A stretch of 64,000 nt of DNA from Aestuariibius insulae. GTDB lineage: Bacteria; Pseudomonadota; Alphaproteobacteria; Rhodobacterales; Rhodobacteraceae. The stretch is taken from NCBI RefSeq assembly GCF_040783535.2, contig NZ_JBFONW020000006.1, positions 241,787 through 305,786 on the forward strand, in the 5' to 3' direction. Under the pieces are notes generated by a model. It had not been told where the DNA came from and did no database searches. It worked only from the letters and a program-made list of their open reading frames with translations. Both the position numbers and the translations under genes were made by a program. Positions 33,294 through 41,744 of this stretch are shown here, one piece after another (the first letter of the stretch is position 1; each line of letters starts with the position of its first letter).

Positions 33294-33530
33294 TTAGACG
33301 GCGAACATCAGCAGCAGAGCGACGAGGAACGAGAAGATCCCGAGCGCTTCTGCGAAAGCGATGCCGATGAAGAGCGTCGCGGTCTGACCGGCAGCAGCCG
33401 AGGGGTTGCGCAGGGCACCGGCCAAGAAGTTGCCGGCCACGTGGCCCACACCGATGGCGGCGGCGCCTGATCCGATGGCGGCCAGGCCGGCACCGATGAA
33501 TTGACCCATATTTGCGATATCGCCTTCCAT
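33294..33530 (-). CDS. atpE: ATP synthase Fo subunit c
   Basis: A 78-residue two-helix proteolipid forming the rotor ring. The polar loop is R41-N42-P43 and the ion-carrying carboxylate is E61 in IAFAEALG. Glycine-rich helix 1 (GAGLAAIGSGAAAIGVG) fits tight ring packing. It is preceded by a 37-base gap from atpB and followed by the hairpin. Confidence 0.96.
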   Translation of the reverse strand: MEGDIANMGQFIGAGLAAIGSGAAAIGVGHVAGNFLAGALRNPSAAAGQTATLFIGIAFAEALGIFSFLVALLLMFAV

Positions 33531-33567
33531 GACGTGTACTCCTTGAGGGTTGGAAGTTGCGTTGGTG

Positions 33568-34353
33568 TTAGTGATGTGGATGCAATGCGTCCTTGAGATA
33601 GACGCATGTGAGAATGGTGAAGACGTAGGCCTGAATAAAGGAAACCAGCACCTCCAGCCCGTAGATCGCCACGACGCCGAAGATCGCGATCGGCGCGATG
33701 GCTGTCACCTGGGCAAAGCCTGCGAAGACCTTGAGAACGGCGTGACCGGCCATCAGGTTACCGGCCAGACGAATGGAGTGGCTGACGGGCCGGACGAAAT
33801 ACGAGATAACCTCGATCAGGGCGAGGACGGGCCGCAGCACCAGCGGTGCCGAGCTGACCCAAAAAAGACCCAGGAACGACGCGCCGTTCTTGACGAAGCC
33901 CAGAACCGTCACCGCGATGAAGACCCCAAAGCCCAGAACCGCCGTTACGGCGATATGCGAGGTCGTTGTGAACGACGTCGGGATCAGGCCGAGGAAGTTG
34001 GCCATCACAATGAACATAAAGAGCGTCATGATATACGGGAAATACTTGAGGCCTTCGCGGCCCGCGACATCCTCGACCATCTTATGGATGAAGCCGTAGG
34101 CCAGCTCTCCGATCGATTGCGAGCGGGAGGGCACGACTGCGCGGTTGCGTGTGCCCAAAACGAGCATCGCGAAGACCGCGAGGACGGCAAGAGCGAGCCA
34201 GAGTGTGACATTCGTCAGCTCGTACCACGCGATGTCATAGGTGCATTCGTTGATCGCTGTCTCGGCGTCGTCCGAGCAGAACAGACGCGTGACGATGAAC
34301 TGGTCCATCGGATGAAAGGAAAGAGCGCCGCTTTCTTCACCGCCTGTCGCCAT
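33568..34353 (-). CDS. atpB: ATP synthase Fo subunit a
   Basis: A 261-residue membrane protein forming the proton half-channels. The essential arginine lies in SIRLAGNLMAGH, with five to six hydrophobic segments and the C-terminal ending in YLKDALHPHH. Its start overlaps the atpI stop by one base (position 34353 shared), so translation is coupled. Confidence 0.95.
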   Translation of the reverse strand: MATGGEESGALSFHPMDQFIVTRLFCSDDAETAINECTYDIAWYELTNVTLWLALAVLAVFAMLVLGTRNRAVVPSRSQSIGELAYGFIHKMVEDVAGREGLKYFPYIMTLFMFIVMANFLGLIPTSFTTTSHIAVTAVLGFGVFIAVTVLGFVKNGASFLGLFWVSSAPLVLRPVLALIEVISYFVRPVSHSIRLAGNLMAGHAVLKVFAGFAQVTAIAPIAIFGVVAIYGLEVLVSFIQAYVFTILTCVYLKDALHPHH

Positions 34354-34688
34354 CAGTCATCGTCCTCTTCATCGCCCACATCCCGACCGGATGCCTGTTT
34401 GACCTGAACCTCTTTCGCGGTGCGCATCATCACGTTGATGCCGGCCGCGAGGCCCAGAAAGATGAACACCACCATCAGGATGGGGCGGGTGCCAAAGAGG
34501 GCATCCAGCCCGTAACCAATCCCGAACCCGATCCCCAGACCGGCGACAAGTTCGATCACCATCCGCCAGGCCAGCTGTGCCTGGGAGTAATGCTCTTCCG
34601 AATGGTGCTTGACCTTTGGTACGCCTTTCGCGGCTGCGATCCGCGCTTCGAGGTCCCTGAGCCGGTCCTTCGTGTCGCGATCGTCCAT
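34353..34688 (-). CDS. atpI: ATP synthase assembly protein AtpI
   Basis: A 111-residue protein with a charged N-terminus (RDLEARIAAAKGV) and two membrane spans (about 48-67 and 72-92) linked by a short turn, the usual AtpI layout; the C-terminus is acidic (GDEEDDD). It helps assemble the c ring. First gene of the operon; its promoter should be in the roughly 170 bases before the divergent ArsR gene. Confidence 0.88.
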   Translation of the reverse strand: MDDRDTKDRLRDLEARIAAAKGVPKVKHHSEEHYSQAQLAWRMVIELVAGLGIGFGIGYGLDALFGTRPILMVVFIFLGLAAGINVMMRTAKEVQVKQASGRDVGDEEDDD

Positions 34689-34898
34689 CGGTCATGCCCC
34701 CTTCGGACAGTTTGCATCGGATAGAGCGCGGACAGGCGCGTGTCAACGCTCCGCATCTGTTGCGAATTGAGCGCTTAACCCGATGTTTCAAATGCATATT
34801 TTTGACAAGATGAAGCTGGGGAGTCGCAGGGGCCTTAACGGGTCTCATTCAACCATTTGGTTGACTCTTTGCCTTCGCACCCCCAAGGACGCGCGATC

Positions 34899-35234
34899 AT
34901 GACGCAGCGCCTTGACATCGTTTTTGCCGCCCTGGCCGATCCGACCCGGCGGGCGATCCTGTCGATGTTGCTGGAAGACGACATGGCCGTGACGGATGTC
35001 GCCGAGCCGTTCGAGATGTCGCTGGCGGCCATTTCGAAGCATCTTGCGGTCCTGACAAAGGCCGGTTTGATCGTTCAGGAAAAGCGCGGCCGGGTGAAGT
35101 GGTGCAAGCTGGATCCGCAGGCCCTGCGGGCCGCGTCGATCTGGATGCAGGGCTTTGGGCAGTTCGAAGCCGTCAATCTAGACGCCTTCGAACGCTTCTT
35201 GGAAAGCGAGACGATTTCTCAGAGTACGAACTGA
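34899..35234 (+). CDS. ArsR-family transcriptional regulator
   Basis: A 111-residue winged-helix regulator with the start chosen at MTQRLDIVFAALADPTRRAIL, the usual N-terminus of the group. The recognition helix is LAAISKHLAVLTKAGL. There is no cysteine metal site (only one Cys, in VKWCKLD), so it is not a metal sensor; this subgroup often sits beside SRPBCC/AHSA1 genes, but here none follows. Confidence 0.88.
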   Translation: MTQRLDIVFAALADPTRRAILSMLLEDDMAVTDVAEPFEMSLAAISKHLAVLTKAGLIVQEKRGRVKWCKLDPQALRAASIWMQGFGQFEAVNLDAFERFLESETISQSTN

Positions 35235-35287
35235 ACGATCGCGAGAACGATCACGACCAGGCCGACGAGATAGATGATATTGCGCAT
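35219..35287 (-). CDS. 22-residue single-span membrane peptide
   Basis: A 22-codon frame starting MRNIIYLVGLVVIVLAIV, almost wholly hydrophobic after the first three residues, so a minimal membrane span. An AAGGAA ribosome-binding site lies seven bases before the ATG. It overlaps the 3' end of the ArsR gene on the opposite strand by 16 bases. I recall near-identical tiny predicted proteins (MRNIIYLVGLVVIV...) in other Rhodobacterales, which supports it being real; function unknown. Confidence 0.65.
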   Translation of the reverse strand: MRNIIYLVGLVVIVLAIVQFVL

Positions 35288-35360
35288 TGGGCGTTCCTTT
35301 ATGCCAAACTGCCGACCCAACGCGGCAATCCGCCGCGCGTTCCATCAAGCGTTTGAGGAA

Positions 35361-36254
35361 TCATCCCCATTTCTCTGCCCAGTCCCGTGCACGCTCTTTC
35401 AAATAGGTTAAAAAAGCCTGTACTTTCGAGGTCCGGTGCAGGTCCACATGGGTCACGAGCCAAAGCGGCGCTTCCCAGTCGCTGAGTGCGGGCAAAACCT
35501 CAATCAGATCAGGATGGCGGTTCATTTCCCAGACCGGGACAAACCCGATCCCGGCCCCGGACAGGACCGCATCGCCCATAGCGCGGTTGTCCGTGACGCG
35601 GAAGGCGATGGCGTCGTCCGGGACATGAGTACGCAGCCAGATATTGAAGGGCGCCCGCGATGTGGCGCTGTCGTGACCGATGATCCGGTGTTCGGCCAGA
35701 TCGCGGACGCTTGCCGGTTGTCCGTTTGCGTCGATGTAGTCCTGCGTCGCGACCATGCGCATCGCCTGTTTCATGAAAGGCTGGACCACATTGTCGGGCT
35801 GATCGGGCGCAGCACCGGCGCGAATGGCGACATGGGCCTCTCCGTATTCAAGCCGAAAAAGCCGGTCTCCGGTCAGGTAGCGGATCCGGACATCTGGGTT
35901 TTGCTCCTGAAAGTCGGCTAGAACTGGTGTCAGCAGCGAGGACAGTGAGGTCAGGGAGGTCACCACGAGGTCGCCTGTCACGCCCTCCCCTCGTCCGCGG
36001 ATCCGGCCCAGAAGCTGAGTGAACTGATCATCGGTCGCGCCAGCGACCTGGAGCAGGTCTTCCCCCGCCTCGGTGGCCGAGTATCCGCGTGCGTGGCGTT
36101 GAAAAAGCTTTACCCCGAGCCGTCCTTCGAGTGCATCGATATGGCGGATCACCGTTGCATGATGGACGCCCAGCGCTTGCGCTGCGCCCGAGACGGTGCC
36201 TTCGCGCGCCACATGATAAGCGGTCCGGATCTCGTCCCAGTTATTGATCGACAT
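35361..36254 (-). CDS. LysR-family transcriptional regulator
   Basis: A 297-residue regulator from the ATG at 36254 (MSINNWDEIRTAYHV). Residues 1-60 are the winged HTH (GTVSGAAQALGVHHATVIRHIDALEGRLG); residues about 90-295 are the periplasmic-binding-protein-like effector domain. It is divergent from azoR and a palindrome GCAAATTTGC lies between them, so control of azoR is likely. Confidence 0.9.
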   Translation of the reverse strand: MSINNWDEIRTAYHVAREGTVSGAAQALGVHHATVIRHIDALEGRLGVKLFQRHARGYSATEAGEDLLQVAGATDDQFTQLLGRIRGRGEGVTGDLVVTSLTSLSSLLTPVLADFQEQNPDVRIRYLTGDRLFRLEYGEAHVAIRAGAAPDQPDNVVQPFMKQAMRMVATQDYIDANGQPASVRDLAEHRIIGHDSATSRAPFNIWLRTHVPDDAIAFRVTDNRAMGDAVLSGAGIGFVPVWEMNRHPDLIEVLPALSDWEAPLWLVTHVDLHRTSKVQAFLTYLKERARDWAEKWG

Positions 36255-36292
36255 GTCTGCTCTCCTGCCCGTTCTTCGAGGGAGGTCTATTA

Positions 36293-36302
36293 GCAAATTT
36301 GC
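36293..36302. promoter_or_regulatory. Candidate LysR operator between the regulator and azoR
   Basis: GCAAATTTGC is a perfect 10-bp inverted repeat 39 bases upstream of the regulator start and 90 bases upstream of azoR, in the divergent promoter region where LysR proteins usually bind. Confidence 0.45.
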
Positions 36303-36392
36303 ACAGAGTCATCTTGGATTTCGCGGAATGGCGCGGAGGCGCAAAGCTGCTTAGCTCGTGGTCAATCGCCAGACACCCACAGGAGAGCTTTC

Positions 36393-36968
36393 ATGACGAC
36401 CCTTCGTATCGATGCATCTGCCCGCCACGACGATTCAATCTCGCGCAAACTGACCGACCGTATTACCCGCAGATTGGGCGGCGATGTTATTCATCGCGAT
36501 CTGGCAAAGACCTCACCGCCCCTTCTGACCGAAGGCATGATCGGGTCCTATTTCACGCCACCCGCTGATCGCACGGCGGAGCAAAAGGCCCTTATCGGCG
36601 CATCGGATGCCATCGTCGCAGAGCTTCAGAAGGCAGATACGATCGTGATCGGCATGCCGATCTATAATTTCGGGGTTCCCGCTGCACTTAAGGCCTGGGC
36701 CGATCTGGCGGCCCGCGTTGGCGTTACGTTTCAATATTCGGCTGATGGGCCGAAAGGGCTGCTTGAGGGCAAACGTGCGATCATCGCTGTCGCCTCGGGC
36801 GGAACCGAGAGCGGCTCTGAGATCGACTGGGCGACGCCTTGGCTGACCTTCTTTCTGGGCTTCATCGGAATCACGGACGTCAAAGTCATCACGGCCGATC
36901 AGCTTAACGTCGAGGCCGAAACAAAGATTGAAGCAGCCTACAGCGATATCGACACGCTGGCAGCCTGA
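36393..36968 (+). CDS. azoR: FMN-dependent NADH-azoreductase
   Basis: A 191-residue flavodoxin-like quinone/azo reductase. Recognisable parts are the N-terminal TLRIDASARHDDSISRKL, the FMN-binding IGMPIYNFGVPAALKAWAD and the C-terminal GGTESGSEIDWATPWL. It reduces quinones and azo or nitro compounds with NADH, protecting against thiol and electrophile stress. Divergent from a LysR regulator. Confidence 0.92.
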   Translation: MTTLRIDASARHDDSISRKLTDRITRRLGGDVIHRDLAKTSPPLLTEGMIGSYFTPPADRTAEQKALIGASDAIVAELQKADTIVIGMPIYNFGVPAALKAWADLAARVGVTFQYSADGPKGLLEGKRAIIAVASGGTESGSEIDWATPWLTFFLGFIGITDVKVITADQLNVEAETKIEAAYSDIDTLAA

Positions 36969-37128
36969 AATCGGGCAAGAGTACGGCCCGGATCCCTCAA
37001 GGTCCGGGCCTCGACACGCCCTTGACGCAAACTTTCGGAAAGTCGTCCCGAAAGCGTCCCTGCCCCGCCGTGAGGGCGCCCCACTCCTCCGCGTATATGG
37101 CGTCAGTGCCAATGAACGAGGTGAAGTG

Positions 37129-37737
37129 GTGAAACTGACACGTAAAACGTCCGACCGTCTTGTCCTAAGGGACACTCCTTACATCACCTTCGTTCTGGGC
37201 GGGTTCACCTTCGTGGCCGCAGCCAAGCTGGTCACGCTCTTTGATCCCGGTCTGGTGGACCGCGCGATGAGCCTGTCCCCATCGCAGATGCTGACCGATC
37301 CAAGCCTGCGTTTGTGCCTGATCGCGCTCGCGCTGGGTCTGGGATATGTCGCGATCTTTGCGAAATCCTTCCGGGTCGAGTTCAACAAGGCTGAGGATCA
37401 CGTGAAGCTGCGCTATCGTAGCCTGTGGGCCCGCAACGAGGCGACCTATCCCCTGGACAGCTTTCGTGGTGCCCGGATCGAACCTCACCAGGTCGGCACA
37501 CGCGGAATGAGCCATATGAAGTACCGGATCGGTCTCGTCTTCGAAGAGCATGGCGAGCAGATGACGGTGCCCCTGAGCCAGGGTCTAGCCGGTCCAATCG
37601 ATGCGCCGTCGACGGTTCTCGACATCAATCGGTGGCAAGCCAGCCGCGGTGCCCCCTTGCGCGGCGATGATCATGATATCCCCAAGATGCCTGCGAGCGG
37701 GATTGCTCATAACCGCTTCAGCCGTCCCGCCATCTGA
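37129..37737 (+). CDS. Membrane protein with PH-like domain, unknown
   Basis: About 202 residues from GTG 37129, preceded by GAGGTGA; a longer frame back to 36928 overlaps azoR and is rejected. Two hydrophobic segments (about residues 22-40 and 62-85) are followed by a beta-rich region (FRVEFNKAEDHVKLRYRSLWARNEATYPLDSFRGARIEP), the layout of bacterial PH-domain membrane proteins. Family not certain. Confidence 0.65.
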   Translation: MKLTRKTSDRLVLRDTPYITFVLGGFTFVAAAKLVTLFDPGLVDRAMSLSPSQMLTDPSLRLCLIALALGLGYVAIFAKSFRVEFNKAEDHVKLRYRSLWARNEATYPLDSFRGARIEPHQVGTRGMSHMKYRIGLVFEEHGEQMTVPLSQGLAGPIDAPSTVLDINRWQASRGAPLRGDDHDIPKMPASGIAHNRFSRPAI

Positions 37738-37762
37738 CACCACCCCATCCTTGACCGGACCT

Positions 37763-37792
37763 GCCGCCGTGCTGTTCTTGACAGCGCGGCGG
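37763..37792 (+). terminator. Terminator-like hairpin after the membrane protein gene
   Basis: A GC-rich imperfect stem of about 12 bp (CCGCCGTGCTGT / ACAGCGCGGCGG) with a TTCTTG-containing loop, 26 bases after the stop at 37737. No T-run follows, so strength is uncertain. Confidence 0.45.
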
Positions 37793-37835
37793 TCCTCCGT
37801 CTAAACGCCCCCATCCGGAGAGCTACAGCCTCCGG

Positions 37836-37854
37836 TCCCGGACTGGATCCGGGA
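37836..37854. repeat. REP-like palindrome (single copy)
   Basis: TCCCGGA stem with CTGGA loop, 7 bp, belonging to the same family as 12040-12105 and 39791-39811. Located in the intergenic region before ffh. Confidence 0.55.
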
Positions 37855-37953
37855 TCGCCCCCCGTCAGCGAGTTTCGCCCACGGGGGCGCTACTGCATTC
37901 GCGCTCCGCATCTTATATGCAGGGCATCCGTCATCGCTTGAAGGAGCACGCAT

Positions 37954-39441
37954 ATGTTCGAAAATCTCTCCGAACGCCTCGGCGGCGTCTTCGAGCGTCT
38001 GACAAAGCAGGGCGCCCTTTCCGAAGACGACGTCAAGACCGCCCTACGCGAGGTCCGCGTGGCCCTGCTCGAGGCGGATGTCTCGTTGCCCGTCGCCCGC
38101 GACTTCGTTGGCCGCGTACAGGAGAAGGCGACCGGCCAGGCCGTCACCAAATCGGTCACGCCGGGCCAGCAGGTCGTAAAGATCGTCCATGACGAGCTTG
38201 TTGCGACCCTCACCGGCGAGGGCGATCCCGGTACGCTCAAGATCGATAATCCGCCTGCTCCGATCCTGATGGTCGGTCTTCAGGGCGGCGGTAAGACGAC
38301 AACCACCGCCAAGCTCGCCAAACGCCTGACCGAGCGGGAGGGCAAGCGGGTCCTGATGGCCTCGCTCGACGTGAACCGGCCTGCGGCGATGGAGCAGCTT
38401 CAGATCCTCGGCGTTCAGATCGGCGTCGATACCCTGCCGATCGTCAAAGGCGAGACCCCCGTTGCCATCGCCAAGCGTGCCAAGACGCAGGCGTCCCTCG
38501 GCGGCTACGACGTCTATATGCTCGATACCGCTGGTCGCCTGTCCATCGACGACGAGCTGATGGCCCAGGTCGAGGCTGTCCGCGATGTGGCCAATCCCCG
38601 CGAGACGCTCCTCGTCGTCGACGGCCTGACCGGTCAGGACGCCGTCACTACGGCCGAGAATTTCGACGAGCGCATTGGCATCACCGGCGTTGTCCTGACC
38701 CGTATGGATGGCGACGGGCGCGGCGGCGCGGCCCTGTCGATGCGCGCCGTCACCGGTAAGCCGATCCGCTTCGTGGGTCTGGGTGAGAAGATGGACGCGC
38801 TCGAAACCTTCGAGCCGGACCGCATCGCAGGCCGCATCCTCGGGATGGGCGACATCGTCTCCCTTGTTGAAAAGGCCCAGGAAACGATCGAGGCCGAACA
38901 GGCCGAGCGCATGATGAAGCGTTTCCAGAAGGGTCAGTTCAATATGAACGACCTACGGATGCAGCTCGATCAGATGCTCAAGATGGGCGGTATGGAAGGT
39001 ATGATGGGCATGCTGCCCGGCGCCAAGAAGATGGCCGCCCAAGCGCAAGGCGCCGGGATCGACGACAAGATGCTCAAGCGCCAGATCGCGCTGATCCAGT
39101 CGATGACCAAGAAAGAGCGCGCCGCCCCGCAGATCCTTCAGGCCTCGCGTAAGAAACGCATCGCTGCCGGTGCAGGCCTCGAGGTGCGCGAGCTGAACCA
39201 ACTGCTCAAGATGCACCGCCAGATGTCCGACATGATGAAGAAGATGGGCAAGGGCGGGATGCTCAAACAGGCGATGAAAGGCATGATGGGCAAAGGCGGC
39301 GGCATGCCCGATATGGGCGATCCGGCGGCGATGGAGCAAGCCGCAAAGGCCCTCAAGGGCCGCATGCCCCCCGGCATGCCCGGCCTTGGCGGAGGCGCTG
39401 CGTTGCCGCCCGGCCTGTCCGGCTTCGGGAAGAAGAAGTGA
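37954..39441 (+). CDS. ffh: Signal recognition particle protein
   Basis: A 495-residue GTPase that binds signal sequences and the 4.5S/SRP RNA. NG domain residues 1-295: G1 GLQGGGKTTTT (108-118), DTAGRL and the closing TRMDGDGRGGA. Methionine-rich M domain from about 330 (QFNMNDLRMQLDQMLKMGGMEGMMGMLPG) and a glycine/methionine-rich tail. No SRP RNA gene is seen nearby. The next gene starts at its stop codon. Confidence 0.97.
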   Translation: MFENLSERLGGVFERLTKQGALSEDDVKTALREVRVALLEADVSLPVARDFVGRVQEKATGQAVTKSVTPGQQVVKIVHDELVATLTGEGDPGTLKIDNPPAPILMVGLQGGGKTTTTAKLAKRLTEREGKRVLMASLDVNRPAAMEQLQILGVQIGVDTLPIVKGETPVAIAKRAKTQASLGGYDVYMLDTAGRLSIDDELMAQVEAVRDVANPRETLLVVDGLTGQDAVTTAENFDERIGITGVVLTRMDGDGRGGAALSMRAVTGKPIRFVGLGEKMDALETFEPDRIAGRILGMGDIVSLVEKAQETIEAEQAERMMKRFQKGQFNMNDLRMQLDQMLKMGGMEGMMGMLPGAKKMAAQAQGAGIDDKMLKRQIALIQSMTKKERAAPQILQASRKKRIAAGAGLEVRELNQLLKMHRQMSDMMKKMGKGGMLKQAMKGMMGKGGGMPDMGDPAAMEQAAKALKGRMPPGMPGLGGGAALPPGLSGFGKKK

Positions 39442-39770
39442 TCTCCTGTACCGTTCGATACGAGATCGATCCCGATCAGCTCGATGCGTTCGAGATCTAT
39501 GCCAAGGCGTGGATCCACCTCATGACGAAGCTGGGAGGAACGCATCACGGCTATCACCTGCCCTATGAAGGGCCGAACGATATCGCCTATTGCCATTTCT
39601 CCTTCCCCAGCCTCGCAGACTACGAAGCCTACCGCGCAAAGATGTGGGACGACCCGGACTGCCTCAGAGCCTACGCGCATGCCGAACGCACCAAATGTAT
39701 CCGCCGCTACGACCGCTCCTTCACGCGGCCGCTGATGGACGGATCGACACTGGACGAGCTGAACCTGTGA
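39438..39770 (+). CDS. NIPSNAP-family protein
   Basis: A 110-residue ferredoxin-fold protein (CTVRYEIDPDQLDAFEIYAKAW, then GGTHHGYHLPYEG and FSFPSLADYEAYRAKMW), fitting the NIPSNAP domain of uncertain function. GTG start at 39438 overlaps the ffh stop (GTGA), so it is coupled to ffh translation. Confidence 0.8.
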   Translation: MISCTVRYEIDPDQLDAFEIYAKAWIHLMTKLGGTHHGYHLPYEGPNDIAYCHFSFPSLADYEAYRAKMWDDPDCLRAYAHAERTKCIRRYDRSFTRPLMDGSTLDELNL

Positions 39771-39790
39771 CTCGCACCTTCACCCACGCC

Positions 39791-39811
39791 GTCCCGGACC
39801 TGATCCGGGAC
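39791..39811. repeat. REP-like palindrome (single copy)
   Basis: 8-bp stem GTCCCGGA / TCCGGGAC with loop CCTGA, 20 bases after the NIPSNAP stop; same family as 12040-12105. Confidence 0.6.
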
Positions 39812-39861
39812 CTCTCGCTCCGCCTGGTCAATGCGCCGGAGCAGGCACGGTGGGCGCGCGG

Positions 39862-40359
39862 ATGATAGACGTCACTCTCATCACGGAGCGTCTCCTTCTC
39901 CGGCTGCCGACAGCGCAGGATTGGCCTGCCTATCGGGACTTCTACGCCTCGGATGCGACCCGCTTTACCGGCGGCCCCTACACTCCAAAGCAGGCATGGT
40001 CGCTCTTTGCCGCTGACCGGGGGCACTGGGATCTCAAGGGCTTTGGCTGGTTCATGCTCGACGACGGCTCCGGCGCGGTCGGTGCCTGCGGTTTGCATCA
40101 CCCGCCCCATCAGGCCGAGATCGAAATCGGCTGGAACACCTTTCCCGCTGCGCAAGGCAAAGGTTATGCGACCGAAGCCGCCACCGCTGCGCTTGATTGG
40201 GGCTGGACCATCATCGACGCGCCCGGGATTGTCAGCTACATCGACCGCAACAACGTTGCCTCCAAAGCGGTCGCGAGAAAGCTCGGTGCGAGTTGGACCG
40301 GCGAGATGGCAGCTCATGATCCCGATTGCGAGATCTGGGCGCACGAGAGACCTGCATGA
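39862..40359 (+). CDS. GNAT N-acetyltransferase (RimJ/RimL type), first of three
   Basis: A 165-residue acetyltransferase of the RimJ/RimL-like group: N-terminal ITERLLLRLPTAQDWPAY, the acetyl-CoA loop AQGKGYATEA and the C-terminal NVASKAVARKLG. The ATG at 39862 is favoured over a GTG at 39850. It is the first of three paralogous genes joined by ATGA overlaps. Substrate unknown. Confidence 0.88.
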   Translation: MIDVTLITERLLLRLPTAQDWPAYRDFYASDATRFTGGPYTPKQAWSLFAADRGHWDLKGFGWFMLDDGSGAVGACGLHHPPHQAEIEIGWNTFPAAQGKGYATEAATAALDWGWTIIDAPGIVSYIDRNNVASKAVARKLGASWTGEMAAHDPDCEIWAHERPA

Positions 40360-40874
40360 CCTCCCTCCTACTTACCACCGAGCGCTTGATCCTGCGCAAG
40401 CCGGATGCGCGCGACACCGAGGCCGCCATCGCCTTCATGACAAGCGAACGCGCGCGCCATGTCGGTGGCCCGCTGGACGAGCGGCAGGCTTGGCGGGCGC
40501 ATGCAAAAATGGTTGGCCATTGGGTGCTGCGCGGTTTCGGTCTTTTCTCGGTTGTCGACAAGGCGACCGATCGGACCGTCGGCATCTCAGGGGCTTACTA
40601 TCCCATCGACTGGCCCGAAAAGGAGCTTGGCTGGCACATCTGGGATCCAGCCTGCGAAGGCAAGGGCATCGCCTACGAGGCTGCCCTTGCTGCCCGCCGT
40701 TGGGCCTACGAGGACCTCGGCTGGACCACCGCCGTCAGCTATATCGCACCGGAAAACGACCGCTCCATCGCGCTAGCCAAGCGCCTTGGCGCCACGCTCG
40801 ACGAAGACGCCGACCGGCCCGGCCATTCGCCCTGCCTCGTCTACCGGCACCCCGCCCCCGAGGCGCTGTCATGA
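40356..40874 (+). CDS. GNAT N-acetyltransferase, second of three
   Basis: A 172-residue paralogue of its neighbours (LLLTTERLILRKPDARDTEAA, then the CoA-binding region around CEGKGIAYEAALAARRW, and ENDRSIALAKRLGATL). Its ATG overlaps the previous stop and its stop overlaps the next start. Repeated duplication has made a three-gene acetyltransferase cluster. Confidence 0.88.
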   Translation: MTSLLLTTERLILRKPDARDTEAAIAFMTSERARHVGGPLDERQAWRAHAKMVGHWVLRGFGLFSVVDKATDRTVGISGAYYPIDWPEKELGWHIWDPACEGKGIAYEAALAARRWAYEDLGWTTAVSYIAPENDRSIALAKRLGATLDEDADRPGHSPCLVYRHPAPEALS

Positions 40875-41398
40875 CCGTCACCCTCACCGGCCCCACTCTG
40901 ACGACAGAGCGTCTGACCCTCCGTCTGCCGCAGGCATCGGATTTCGAAACGCTCGCCGCTTTCTTCGAAACGGATCGGTCAAAGTTTGTCGGCGGCCCCG
41001 AGAGGGATCGCGGGAAAAGCTGGCGCATCTTCGGCCACATCGTCGGACACTGGCCTCTGCGCGGCTGGGGGTCCTTCGTGATCGATCTTGGCGATGGAAA
41101 ACCCGCCGGCATGGTCGGCCCGTGGTTTCCCGAAGGCTGGCCCGAACGCGAAATCGGCTGGTCGCTCTGGTCCCAAGAACACGAAGGCAACGGATATATC
41201 GTCGAGGCGATGTCCGCGATCTATCCCTACATCTGGAACGATCTCGGCTGGGATACCGCCGTCAGCAATATCGAGCCGGACAATGCCGCCTCGATCCGCA
41301 CGGCGGAGCGTCTGGGGGCAACTCTCGATCCGAATGCCGAGGGCCCGGATGAGACGGACCTCGTCTATCGTCATAAGCCGGGAGGGTATCCCAAATGA
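40871..41398 (+). CDS. GNAT N-acetyltransferase, third of three
   Basis: A 175-residue paralogue (GPTLTTERLTLRLPQASDFETLA, HEGNGYIVEAMSAIYPY, NAASIRTAERLGATL). The Q/R-x-x-G-x-G/A CoA loop is degenerate in this copy (EHEGNGYI), but the fold appears intact. Its stop overlaps the start of the chorismate mutase gene by four bases. Confidence 0.88.
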   Translation: MTVTLTGPTLTTERLTLRLPQASDFETLAAFFETDRSKFVGGPERDRGKSWRIFGHIVGHWPLRGWGSFVIDLGDGKPAGMVGPWFPEGWPEREIGWSLWSQEHEGNGYIVEAMSAIYPYIWNDLGWDTAVSNIEPDNAASIRTAERLGATLDPNAEGPDETDLVYRHKPGGYPK

Positions 41399-41694
41399 CC
41401 GACAGCGCCCGGGCAGCAGAGATCCTGAAGGATCACCGCGACAGCATCGACCGTCTCGATGCGATCCTCGTCTACACCCTGGGCGAACGGTTCAAGCATA
41501 CGCAGGCGGTTGGAAAGCTAAAGGCGGTCAACGACTTGCCCGCGTCTGACCCGGACCGCGAGGCCCGTCAGATCGCCCGTCTCGAGGATCTCGCCCAGCG
41601 CGCGGATCTCGACCCCGCCTTCGCCAAAAAATTCCTGGCCTTCATCATCCAGGAAGTCATCCAACATCACGAAGAACATCAATCAAAACAATGA
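41395..41694 (+). CDS. Chorismate mutase, AroQ type
   Basis: A 99-residue all-helical AroQ-type chorismate mutase converting chorismate to prephenate for Phe and Tyr synthesis. The first helix has RDSIDRLDAILVYTLGERF, with KHTQAVGKLKA and the C-terminal IIQEVIQHH completing the pocket. Its start overlaps the third acetyltransferase (ATGA), so it ends that operon, 50 bases before rpsP. Confidence 0.85.
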   Translation: MTDSARAAEILKDHRDSIDRLDAILVYTLGERFKHTQAVGKLKAVNDLPASDPDREARQIARLEDLAQRADLDPAFAKKFLAFIIQEVIQHHEEHQSKQ

Positions 41695-41744
41695 TGTAGG
41701 CCGCCAAACACGGCCAAACCTCGCCATTAACGAAAGGACGCCCA

